64,000 nucleotides of DNA. Source: Niastella sp. (GTDB lineage Bacteria > Bacteroidota > Bacteroidia > Chitinophagales > Chitinophagaceae). Under the pieces are notes generated by a model that searched no databases, had not been told where the DNA came from, and worked only from the letters and a program-made list of their open reading frames with translations. The DNA is taken from NCBI GenBank assembly GCA_017744515.1, contig JAGIBF010000025.1:16555-80554 (forward strand), in the 5' to 3' direction. Shown here piece by piece: positions 1-7,211 of the stretch. Numbering within the stretch: position 1 is the first letter of the stretch; every line of letters starts with the position of its first letter. Position numbers and translations under genes: made by a program.

Positions 1-2
1 AG

Positions 3-530
3 ATAGTCAATGAAATGGAAAGTTCTGCGAAGGCCAGGGGAACCGGTATCTCCAAACGTTCTCCGGAATCCATGGCTTTAAAGATGCGGGAAGGAAAAGC
101 CGTGATAGCTCTTACAGCAGATGGTGAGTGGGTAGGATTTTCCTACATAGAAGTGTGGGCCAACGGAGAATTCGTTTCCAACTCCGGGTTGATCGTAAAT
201 CCCTTGTATCGCAACCAGGGTGTAGCAAAAGCCATTAAGGAGAAGATATTTCAGCTCTCCCGGGACAAGTACCCACAATCAAAAGTATTCAGCATTACCA
301 CCAGCATGGCGATCATGAAAATGAACACCAGCTTAGGCTTTGAACCGGTAACTTTCGGGCAGTTAGCCGTAGGTGAAAGTTTCTGGCAGGGTTGTAAGAG
401 CTGTGTCAATTATACTATACTGCGGGGAAAGGAATGCAGGAACTGTCTTTGTACAGCCATGCTTTTCACGCCTGCCCCTGCAAGGAAAAAAGTTAACTTA
501 GAGAACGCTATCCAACATCATCATGCCTGA
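3..530 (+). CDS. GNAT family N-acetyltransferase, 5' end outside window
   Basis: Acyl-CoA-dependent acetyltransferase of the GNAT fold; substrate unknown. The frame is open to the window edge (I-V-N-E precedes the first Met at base 15), so the true start is upstream. Visible are a GNAT strand 'GLIVNPLYR' and the acetyl-CoA loop 'NQGVAKAI'. A cysteine-rich tail follows (CKSC, then C-R-N-C-L-C). From memory that tail resembles the GNAT proteins that precede argG in Bacteroidota arginine clusters, but no arginine gene is visible here. Its stop overlaps the start of the KdpD gene by 8 bases, so the two are probably translationally coupled. The family is fairly sure; the role is not. Confidence 0.75.
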   Translation: MVNEMESSAKARGTGISKRSPESMALKMREGKAVIALTADGEWVGFSYIEVWANGEFVSNSGLIVNPLYRNQGVAKAIKEKIFQLSRDKYPQSKVFSITTSMAIMKMNTSLGFEPVTFGQLAVGESFWQGCKSCVNYTILRGKECRNCLCTAMLFTPAPARKKVNLENAIQHHHA

Positions 531-1644
531 CCGGGATAAAAATGTAGAACACTTCATTGAGCTTATCCGTCAGTCACGGCGCGGGAAGTTCAAGATATAC
601 ATTGGCATGAGTGCCGGTGTGGGGAAGACTTATCGCATGTTGCAGGAAGCGCACACGCTGCTGCGCAATGGTGTGGATGTTAAGATCGGCTACATCGAAA
701 CGCATAACCGTAAAGAAACGCACGTGCTGCTGGAAGGATTGCCTGTGATTCCCCGCCGCAAACTATTTTATAAAGGCAAGGAGCTGGAAGAGCTCGATGT
801 ACAAGCTGTTCTGAACCTGCACCCCGAAGTAGTGGTGGTGGATGAGCTGGCGCATACCAATATAGAAGGCAGCAAGAATGAAAAGCGCTGGCAGGACGTA
901 ATGGATATACTCGATGCCGGTATCAACGTGATCAGTGCCGTCAATATCCAGCACATCGAAAGCCTGAATGAAGAGGTGAAAGAAATAACCGGTATCGAAG
1001 TGGCAGAGCGCGTGCCGGATAGTATTCTGAAGCATGCTGATGAAGTGGTGAACATCGACCTCACGGCCGATGAACTTGTGACCCGGTTGAAGGAGGGTAA
1101 AATATATACGCCCGAGAAGATCGAGACTGCCCTGCGCAATTTCTTCCAATCGGAAAAGATCCTGCAGCTGCGCGAGCTGGCGCTCAAGGAAGTGGCCAGC
1201 CAGGTGGAGCGCAAGATAGAGAATGAGCTGCCACGGAATGCTGCACGGCAGGAGCGTTTCCTGGCCTGTATCAGCAGCAACCATGAAGTGGCGCGGAAAG
1301 TAATACGCAAAACAGCCCGGCTGTCGAGCTATTACAATTCCAAATGGTACCTGCTGTATGTGCAAACGCCCCGGGAAGATGGTGATAAGATCGGGCTTGC
1401 TGCGCAACGCCACCTGATCAACAACTTCAAGCTGGCGACTGAACTGGGCGGGGAGGTGATTAAAATTAAACATAGTAATATTGCCAAAGGGATCATCGAG
1501 GCTGCTGAACAGAAAAAGGTAACTACCATTTGTATTGGGAAGCCACATCTCAGCCTGTTCAATGTGATCATGAATACAGCGGTATTCAATCAATTATTGA
1601 ATAAGCTGTCTGCCGCAGATATCGATATCGTTATCCTGTCATAA
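523..1644 (+). CDS. kdpD: KdpD N-terminal sensor protein (KdpD + USP domains only)
   Basis: Cytoplasmic input half of the potassium sensor KdpD, 373 residues. Residues 21-230 form the KdpD domain: Walker A G-V-G-K-T at 32-36 within 'GMSAGVGKTYRML' and a Walker B-like 'VVVDELAHTN' at 104-113. Residues about 245-373 form a universal-stress-protein domain. E. coli KdpD is about 890 residues and adds four membrane helices and a kinase core; both are absent here. A separate histidine kinase follows after 8 bases, so the kinase half appears to be supplied in trans. kdpFABC and kdpE are not in the window and would be expected upstream if the cluster is complete. The start overlaps the GNAT stop. Confidence 0.9.
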   Translation: MPDRDKNVEHFIELIRQSRRGKFKIYIGMSAGVGKTYRMLQEAHTLLRNGVDVKIGYIETHNRKETHVLLEGLPVIPRRKLFYKGKELEELDVQAVLNLHPEVVVVDELAHTNIEGSKNEKRWQDVMDILDAGINVISAVNIQHIESLNEEVKEITGIEVAERVPDSILKHADEVVNIDLTADELVTRLKEGKIYTPEKIETALRNFFQSEKILQLRELALKEVASQVERKIENELPRNAARQERFLACISSNHEVARKVIRKTARLSSYYNSKWYLLYVQTPREDGDKIGLAAQRHLINNFKLATELGGEVIKIKHSNIAKGIIEAAEQKKVTTICIGKPHLSLFNVIMNTAVFNQLLNKLSAADIDIVILS

Positions 1645-1652
1645 CTTATACC

Positions 1653-3353
1653 ATGGGTATTCGTTTAAAAACAAAGTTGTCGCTTGGTCTGGGATTTCTC
1701 TTCCTGGTGATCCTCACTTTTGGGATCCTCAGCCTCTATTATATCAACCGCCTCAGCGGCGATGCCAATCGTATCCTTAAGAATAATTACGAGTCGTTGG
1801 TCTATTCCAACAACATGTTGAAGGCGCTGGAGGATATGCCTGCCGATCCGGCTGCCATTACTGCATTCAATAACAACCTCACCAAACAGGAGGCCAATGT
1901 AACTGAGGCTGGGGAGAAAGAGTTGTCCGAATCGTTGCGGAAGAACTTTAAAGAATTGCTGGCTGCTCCGACTGACTCTTCCAACTACCAGCAATTGCGT
2001 GAATCGATCCGCATGGTCAATGACCTGAACCAGGATGCTATTCTGAAAAAGAATGCTATTGCCACTGCGACCGCAGAGAGCGCACAGCTTTGGCTTACCA
2101 TCATATTCTCCACGCTTATTCTTATAGTACTCACTTTTATTTACAACTTCCCTGGCGTGATTGCCGAGCCTATTGCCAAACTGGCCGAAGGTATCCGCGA
2201 GATCGCCAATAAGAATTATGGCAAGCGTATCTATCTTAAGCAGGATGATGAGTTTGGAGAACTGGCGCAGGCATTCAATAGCATGGCGGGCAAGCTCGAT
2301 GAATATGAGAACAGCAACCTTGCCAAGCTCACTTTTGAAAAGAAACGTATCGAGACTATCATCAACCAGATGCGTGATGGTATTATAGGCCTTGATGAAA
2401 AGAATCATATTCTCTTTCTCAATGCCGTTGCCGAGAAACTGCTTGGACTGAAAGAAGCAGATATTATTGGCAAGTATGCACCCGACATGGCACTCAGGAA
2501 CGACCTGATGCGTACACTCCTGCGGGAAGAGGCGCCTAAGAAAGAGCTGAAGATATTTGCCGACAACAAGGAAAGCTATTTCAACAAGGACGTGCTGGAT
2601 GTAATGAACAACGGGCAGCTGGCAGGTAAGGTGATCGTGCTGCGCAACATCACCATCTTCCATGAATTGAATGAGGCCAAGACCAATTTTATTGCGACGG
2701 TTTCACACGAACTAAAAACGCCTATATCTTCTATCAAGATGAGCGCCCAGTTGTTGACCGATAACAGGGTGGGAGAATTGAATGCCGAGCAACAGGAACT
2801 GACCAAGAGTATCCGAGAAGATGCCAACCGGCTGCTCAACATTACGAGCGAACTGCTCAATATGTCGCAGGTAGAAACGGGAAATATACAATTGAAGCTT
2901 CAGCCGTCTCGGCCGGAAGCCATTGTAGAGCAGGCCATACAGGCCGTGCAATTTCAGGCACAACAGAAAAGTATTACGCTTCATCCTCAGCTGCCGCCAC
3001 AACTGCCCGCGGTACAGGCTGACATGGAAAAGACTTCCTGGGTGTTGATCAATTTACTTACCAACGCGATTAAATATTCTCCTGATGCTTCTGCTATCGA
3101 CATCGCCGTGCGGCAGGATGGTCAGCAGATCATTTTTACTGTAACGGACCATGGCAGGGGGATAGATGAAAAATACCTGCCGCGTTTGTTCGACCGCTAC
3201 TTTAAAGTACCTGGTACGCATGAACGTAATGGTACGGGGCTTGGCCTTGCTATCTCCAAAGAGTTTATAGAAGCCCAGGGTGGAACGATTTGGGTGAAAA
3301 GCCGTATCGGCGAAGGCAGCCTTTTTGGTTTCAATCTGCAGCAGGCAAAATAA
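1653..3353 (+). CDS. HAMP-PAS sensor histidine kinase, partner of split KdpD
   Basis: Inner-membrane sensor kinase, 566 residues. Order: TM1 (about 9-31), a periplasmic segment, TM2 (about 144-167), HAMP (about 168-222), PAS (about 225-335), HisKA with the phospho-acceptor His352 in 'ATVSHELKTP', then HATPase_c with N-box 'NLLTNAIKYSP', G1 'DHGRGID', F-box 'FDRYF' and G2 'GTGLGLAISK'. It lies 8 bases after kdpD and is probably co-transcribed, and it ends at a strong terminator. It replaces the C-terminal half of canonical KdpD but has two membrane helices plus HAMP and PAS instead of four helices. No response regulator gene is adjacent on the visible side. Confidence 0.9.
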   Translation: MGIRLKTKLSLGLGFLFLVILTFGILSLYYINRLSGDANRILKNNYESLVYSNNMLKALEDMPADPAAITAFNNNLTKQEANVTEAGEKELSESLRKNFKELLAAPTDSSNYQQLRESIRMVNDLNQDAILKKNAIATATAESAQLWLTIIFSTLILIVLTFIYNFPGVIAEPIAKLAEGIREIANKNYGKRIYLKQDDEFGELAQAFNSMAGKLDEYENSNLAKLTFEKKRIETIINQMRDGIIGLDEKNHILFLNAVAEKLLGLKEADIIGKYAPDMALRNDLMRTLLREEAPKKELKIFADNKESYFNKDVLDVMNNGQLAGKVIVLRNITIFHELNEAKTNFIATVSHELKTPISSIKMSAQLLTDNRVGELNAEQQELTKSIREDANRLLNITSELLNMSQVETGNIQLKLQPSRPEAIVEQAIQAVQFQAQQKSITLHPQLPPQLPAVQADMEKTSWVLINLLTNAIKYSPDASAIDIAVRQDGQQIIFTVTDHGRGIDEKYLPRLFDRYFKVPGTHERNGTGLGLAISKEFIEAQGGTIWVKSRIGEGSLFGFNLQQAK

Positions 3354-3379
3354 TACAGACACCAATTCTTCAACTATTG

Positions 3380-3413
3380 CAGGTCTCTGATTCATCAGGG
3401 ACCTGTTTGTTTT
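3380..3413 (+). terminator. Rho-independent terminator after the Kdp kinase
   Basis: An 11-bp stem with one G-T wobble (CAGGTCTCTGA / TCAGGGACCTG) and a TTCA loop is followed by TTTGTTTT. It lies 27 bases after the kinase stop and closes the kdp sensor transcript. Confidence 0.8.
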
Positions 3414-3612
3414 ATACTCCTTACGATAATTCTCTTTTCATTTTAACAATCGCTTTTTCATTTTGAAAGGGAGTAAGCCGGTCTCTTGTTATTGCTGTAT
3501 TTAATGATCATCCGTTAAAGTGTTGTGCAGTAAAGGGTTTGGTCTTTGTTGCGCGATTGGCATCGTTTAAGGCATTCCTTTTGACTCCTTACTGGCCAAA
3601 TCACAAACAAAA

Positions 3613-4032
3613 ATGAAGAGGACAGTTATCACCATCGCTATCTCCGCTCTATTAGGTAGCGCTTCCTTTGCAAACGGCAATGGACAAGGAGAAAAGGCAC
3701 AGCGTAAAGCCGGTAAGAAACAATATGAGATCGTCGGTCGTGTAAAATATGAACTGCTGGATACCACCTTATTCAATTTATATCGCGCACAGCGACCTAT
3801 TGCCAGCACTAAAGGTATTCCTCCTTACACGACCGCTTATTTCTTTAAAACAGCCAACGGGGAAATACGCCCGCTCACTATCCAATACCTGAAGAAAAAC
3901 TGGTCATCCGTACCTGCTTTTCATTATGCCCTCGATGCTCAGTTTCGCTCCGACAGCGAACTGAGCGCCTGGGATCCCTGCCAGAAAATGTACAAAGTAA
4001 AATACCTGCTCAGCCAGGCATTGTTAAACTAA
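3613..4032 (+). CDS. Small secreted protein of unknown function
   Basis: 139 residues. A signal peptide is likely (Lys-Arg start, hydrophobic core 'VITIAISALLGSASFA', cleavage near residue 20). A basic linker (G-E-K-A-Q-R-K-A-G-K-K) and a roughly 90-residue globular part follow, with a single Cys near the C-terminus ('WDPCQKMYKVKY'). I do not recognise a family. The gene ends 43 bases before the outer-membrane barrel gene on the same strand with no terminator between, so the pair may be one unit expressed to the periplasm or surface. The start is supported by the signal peptide. Confidence 0.7.
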   Translation: MKRTVITIAISALLGSASFANGNGQGEKAQRKAGKKQYEIVGRVKYELLDTTLFNLYRAQRPIASTKGIPPYTTAYFFKTANGEIRPLTIQYLKKNWSSVPAFHYALDAQFRSDSELSAWDPCQKMYKVKYLLSQALLN

Positions 4033-4075
4033 AAAATATCAAACTCAGACTTCAGACATTCTTAAAAAACACACA

Positions 4076-5404
4076 ATGAAAAAAAGTTTATTATTAGCCG
4101 CGTGTTTAGGTGCAACCGTCGTGCTGAATGCCCAAAGTGATACTACCGCGCCAGCTCCTAAAATACCATTTGACGGCATGGACCTTGGATGGATAAACGG
4201 ACAGAACAGGCAATCTGATTTTCCTTTGATCCTGAAAGATAAAAAGGGAGAGACGATTCTCACCGGCGTAGCTTATGTAGATGCTTATTTCAACTATGAT
4301 TTCCACAAGCCCAAGGACAATACACATACGATCTCTTCCAGTATAGGCCGTAGCAATGAGTTTACCATCAACATGGCCAGTGTTGGTATTGAAAGTTATT
4401 ACAAGAACATCATTGGCCGTCTTTGGCTGCAATATGGTCAAATGGGTTCTATCGTGCAGGACCTCGATGGTACTGCCAACCATGGTAAGAACAGCAGCAT
4501 CGGCAACCTTAAATACATTCGTGAAGCGGCAGCTGGTTATCACTTCAACAAGTGGTATGGCATCAATGTGGAGATGGGTATCTTCATGAGCTATATTGGT
4601 CTCGAAAGTTATGTGCTCGGTGAGAACTGGTCTTACCAGCGTAGCATGGTGTGCGAGTTTACGCCTTTCTATTTCCAGGGCTTGCGCGCGCAGGTATTCC
4701 CTTCTAAGAAATTCAAAACGGAGTTGTGGCTGCTCAATGGCTGGCAAACTTACAATGGCTGGAACTCAGGTATTGGCATTGGTTCTTCCAGTTATTACCG
4801 CCCTACAGAGAACCTGCAATTGGTAGCTAATTTCTACCTCAATGGTCAGGATACGCGTAACAACTCCAGCGTCAGGCGCTTTCACCATGACAACAGTGTT
4901 GTTGCACGATATTATAAGAACAAAGACAGCAAGGGCGTCTCCCAGGCTGCGTTCAGCATCAATAGCCATTATGGTTTTCAAACGGGTGGCGGCATAAAGG
5001 CAAAAGACAATTACATGATGGGTACGTCGGTTTCTAACCGCGTATGGTTCAACAGGAATAAACTGGCGCTCACCCTGAGGGGGGATGTGCTTACCAATCC
5101 TGGCGTGTACCTGGCTTATGCTCCTTCTCCCGTTGCGCCTAATGACTTTACCGATGCCATCGGTGCCGATCCCAAACAAAAGCTGAACCTGCAGCAGTTT
5201 ACGACCACGTTCGATATTATGCCGAATGATCATTTCACGTTGCGCTTCGAATATGGTTACCGTCATAGCAACGTACCTTATTTCGCCGGTCCCGGTGGTA
5301 CCACTTCCCCTGACGGATGGGCCGACACGCCTGCTGGCGCCTGGCGTCCCGACCTCAGGAAAAGTGAGAACCGCGTTTTGGTGGCCGCCAGCTTCAGGTT
5401 GTAA
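4076..5404 (+). CDS. Outer-membrane beta-barrel protein, porin-like (BBP2/OmpL type)
   Basis: 442 residues with a clear signal peptide (M-K-K-S-L-L-L-A..., cleavage after 'LNAQ'). The mature part is rich in alternating aromatic and polar strands ending in 'VLVAASFRL', as in outer-membrane barrels. Features such as 'AYVDAYFNYDF' near the N-terminus and a long extracellular-loop-like composition suggest the putative porin-2 superfamily. From memory, a barrel of this kind often accompanies kdp genes in Chitinophagaceae, which would fit potassium or solute uptake across the outer membrane; this is inference. It is followed 26 bases later by a strong terminator. Confidence 0.8.
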   Translation: MKKSLLLAACLGATVVLNAQSDTTAPAPKIPFDGMDLGWINGQNRQSDFPLILKDKKGETILTGVAYVDAYFNYDFHKPKDNTHTISSSIGRSNEFTINMASVGIESYYKNIIGRLWLQYGQMGSIVQDLDGTANHGKNSSIGNLKYIREAAAGYHFNKWYGINVEMGIFMSYIGLESYVLGENWSYQRSMVCEFTPFYFQGLRAQVFPSKKFKTELWLLNGWQTYNGWNSGIGIGSSSYYRPTENLQLVANFYLNGQDTRNNSSVRRFHHDNSVVARYYKNKDSKGVSQAAFSINSHYGFQTGGGIKAKDNYMMGTSVSNRVWFNRNKLALTLRGDVLTNPGVYLAYAPSPVAPNDFTDAIGADPKQKLNLQQFTTTFDIMPNDHFTLRFEYGYRHSNVPYFAGPGGTTSPDGWADTPAGAWRPDLRKSENRVLVAASFRL

Positions 5405-5430
5405 GAATGAGTATTATGTGTGCCTGTAGC

Positions 5431-5460
5431 AAGGGGGATGCTTCTGCATCCCCCTTTTTT
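5431..5460 (+). terminator. Rho-independent terminator after the porin
   Basis: A perfect 11-bp stem (AAGGGGGATGC / GCATCCCCCTT) with a TTCT loop runs into a T tract, 26 bases after the porin stop. Confidence 0.92.
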
Positions 5461-5486
5461 ATTAGTTTTAGTGAAAACCTGCGTGC

Positions 5487-6296
5487 GTGATCTTTAAAAG
5501 AATTACACCCCCGGCCGATCTGGAAAAGATCATCGACTGTTATTGGATCATCGAAAATGATGATCCCACGCCTTACCGGCAAAAGATCATTCCCGACGGA
5601 TATTGCGAGATCATCTTTCATTATAAAGACCCTTATCGTATTTGCCTTACAAATACCTGGGAGCAACAGTCCATGCACCTGGTTGCTGGCCAGATCAGCC
5701 GGCATTTCTTCCTGGAGAATACAGGACAGTCTGGTATTATTGGTATCAAGATGAAGCCTGCGGCGCTCACTCATTTGTTTGGGCTGGAGATGCATGCGCT
5801 CACGGATAAGGTGGTGGATGTGCCGGTAGTGCTGGGAAAACGGCTGGAAGGCCTTGAGCGTGACCTGCGTCTTACGCAGGATCATACCGGATATGTGAAC
5901 CTGCTTAATGATCATTTCCGGAAGTTATTGTTGGCTGTTGATTACAAGGCATCTCCTGCCGATCGGGCCATTGACCTCATTTTTGCACACAAGGGCATGA
6001 TTGCTGTGACGGATATCGTGGAGCGTACCGGTGTGGGCGAACGGCAACTGGAGCGGTTGTTTAAAAAGTATGTTGGGTTATCGCCCAAGTTCTTTGCCCG
6101 GATTGTTCGCTTCAGCACCATCTTCCAACTTATTCAGCAGGAAGACCCGGGCTGGGCCGGGCTTGCTTATGAATCCGGTTATTATGATCAATCGCATTTT
6201 ATCCGCAACTTCAAGGCGTTTACAGGTGAAGATCCTTCCCGTTATGGCTTCGATGAAAAGAACATGGCCAACTTCTTCCTGAAAAAGAAATCCTGA
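5487..6296 (+). CDS. AraC-family transcriptional regulator (DUF6597-like N-terminus)
   Basis: 269-residue DNA-binding regulator. The N-terminal half ('IIDCYWIIEN', 'IIPDGYCEIIFHY') matches the ligand-binding-like DUF6597 type found fused to AraC domains. The C-terminal half (about 155-260) holds two helix-turn-helices, with 'ITDIVERTGVGERQLERLFKK'-like first helix pair and the AraC signature 'LAYESGYYDQSHFIRNFKAFTG'. The start is GTG at 5487; no ATG lies upstream in frame. A TAGTTTTA box, one base off the -7 consensus, lies only about 20 bases upstream, so the leader would be very short. The regulated gene is unknown; the next gene downstream (DUF6265) is a candidate by position only. Confidence 0.88.
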   Translation: MIFKRITPPADLEKIIDCYWIIENDDPTPYRQKIIPDGYCEIIFHYKDPYRICLTNTWEQQSMHLVAGQISRHFFLENTGQSGIIGIKMKPAALTHLFGLEMHALTDKVVDVPVVLGKRLEGLERDLRLTQDHTGYVNLLNDHFRKLLLAVDYKASPADRAIDLIFAHKGMIAVTDIVERTGVGERQLERLFKKYVGLSPKFFARIVRFSTIFQLIQQEDPGWAGLAYESGYYDQSHFIRNFKAFTGEDPSRYGFDEKNMANFFLKKKS

Positions 6297-6363
6297 ATGC
6301 CCCATGTCGGCTTTGTACAATACTAGGTGCAGGAGAGGATTTACTTTCGTGGTAAAATAATAT

Positions 6364-6837
6364 ATGAGCATGAAGCATATCCTTATCGCCCTTTTGTTGG
6401 CGCTGTTGGCCGAAGGCTTGCAGGCGCAGAATATTTCAAAGGAAACTACCGACAATTTTAATAAACTCACCTGGCTTACCGGTACCTGGAACCGCACCAA
6501 TGTGAAGGCAGGTCGAAAAGCCCATGAACGGTGGGAGATGGTGGGCAGCCACGCCATGAAGGGGTTTGGGGTAACGATGAAGGAGCAGGATACTGCGTTT
6601 GTGGAGAAGCTGCAACTGGTGATCAAAGACAATAAGATATGGTATGTGGCTGATGTGGCGCACAATGAAGCGCCTGTCTTTTTTGAGCTTACTGCCATTT
6701 CCAATGATGGCTTTACCTGCGAGAACTCTGCTCATGATTTTCCGAAGAAGATTGTATATAAGTTGAATGGTAATAAACTGATAGCTACTATCTCCGGTGA
6801 TGGCAAGTCATTCGACTATTTGTTTGAACGCTTGTAG
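6364..6837 (+). CDS. DUF6265 family secreted protein
   Basis: 157 residues. A signal peptide ends near 'GLQAQ' (residue 22). The mature domain begins 'LTWLTGTWNR', typical of a lipocalin-like small beta-barrel family annotated DUF6265, and includes 'HERWEMVG' and 'CENSAHDFPKKIVY'. No catalytic function is established to my knowledge. It probably acts in the periplasm. It follows the AraC regulator by 67 bases and ends in its own terminator. A TACTTTCG box lies just upstream of the start, one base off the -7 consensus. Confidence 0.78.
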   Translation: MSMKHILIALLLALLAEGLQAQNISKETTDNFNKLTWLTGTWNRTNVKAGRKAHERWEMVGSHAMKGFGVTMKEQDTAFVEKLQLVIKDNKIWYVADVAHNEAPVFFELTAISNDGFTCENSAHDFPKKIVYKLNGNKLIATISGDGKSFDYLFERL

Positions 6838-6859
6838 GCATCCATGAAAAATGATCAAC

Positions 6860-6893
6860 AAAAAGGCCAGCTCACGAAGGCTGGTCTTTTTGT
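6860..6893 (+). terminator. Rho-independent terminator after the DUF6265 gene
   Basis: A 12-bp stem with one wobble pair (AAAAAGGCCAGC / GCTGGTCTTTTT) over an 8-base loop, with the T run inside and after the right arm. Confidence 0.85.
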
Positions 6894-6949
6894 TTGCGCT
6901 TATTCTTGCGTAATTGTACTCAAAAATTCTGCTGCTGTTGATGCATTAT

Positions 6950-6980
6950 CCATTATACGGATAAGATATCCGTATAATGG
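6950..6980. repeat. Perfect 14-bp inverted repeat, operator-like
   Basis: CCATTATACGGATA, spacer AGA, then the exact reverse complement. No T tract follows on either strand, so a terminator is unlikely. It ends 13 bases before the -33 box of the downstream promoter. Its centre CGGATAAGATATCCG recurs at 7123-7137 with two changes. Confidence 0.75.
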
Positions 6981-6993
6981 TTAGGAATCCCCG

Positions 6994-7022
6994 TTGTAGT
7001 AAAGGTGATAGTTCTATCTTTG
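6994..7022 (+). promoter_or_regulatory. Bacteroidota-type promoter for the T9SS cargo gene
   Basis: TTG at 6994-6996, an 18-base spacer, then TATCTTTG at 7015-7022. This fits the TTG-N17-23-TAnnTTTG pattern used by the primary sigma factor of this phylum. It is flanked by the two palindrome copies. Confidence 0.5.
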
Positions 7023-7122
7023 GTCCAACCTGTATTGAACAACCTGTTTGAATTCTACAGCCCTGTAGACGCTTTGTTTTGTAGCTGGATACTTTACTTC
7101 ACTTGAGATCTTACTGAATGTT

Positions 7123-7137
7123 CGGATAGGATATCCT
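7123..7137. repeat. Second copy of the palindrome core in the mRNA leader
   Basis: CGGATAGGATATCCT matches the centre of the upstream inverted repeat (CGGATAAGATATCCG) at 13 of 15 positions. It lies about 100 bases downstream of the -7 box and 75 bases before the ATG. Confidence 0.5.
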
Positions 7138-7211
7138 GTCAGATGGTTATTTTATTTGTTTCACCCGGGGAGACACGATGTACTCAATTGCTTACCTCTA
7201 AATATGTGCTT

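Larger units (their letters stand above)
6894..7211. other. Intergenic region before the T9SS cargo gene
   Basis: 318 bases without a credible gene. It holds a perfect 14-bp inverted repeat (6950-6980), a promoter with good -33 and -7 boxes (6994-7022), a short GATAG-TT-CTATC palindrome (7007-7018) overlapping the -7 box, and a second copy of the palindrome core (7123-7137). About 190 bases separate the promoter from the start codon, so the mRNA leader is long. Confidence 0.6.

Noticed and set aside
763..1593. 276-codon frame on the minus strand
   Set aside because: Shadow of kdpD; the plus-strand protein has intact Walker motifs.
1665..2663. 332-codon minus-strand frame
   Set aside because: Shadow of the histidine kinase gene.
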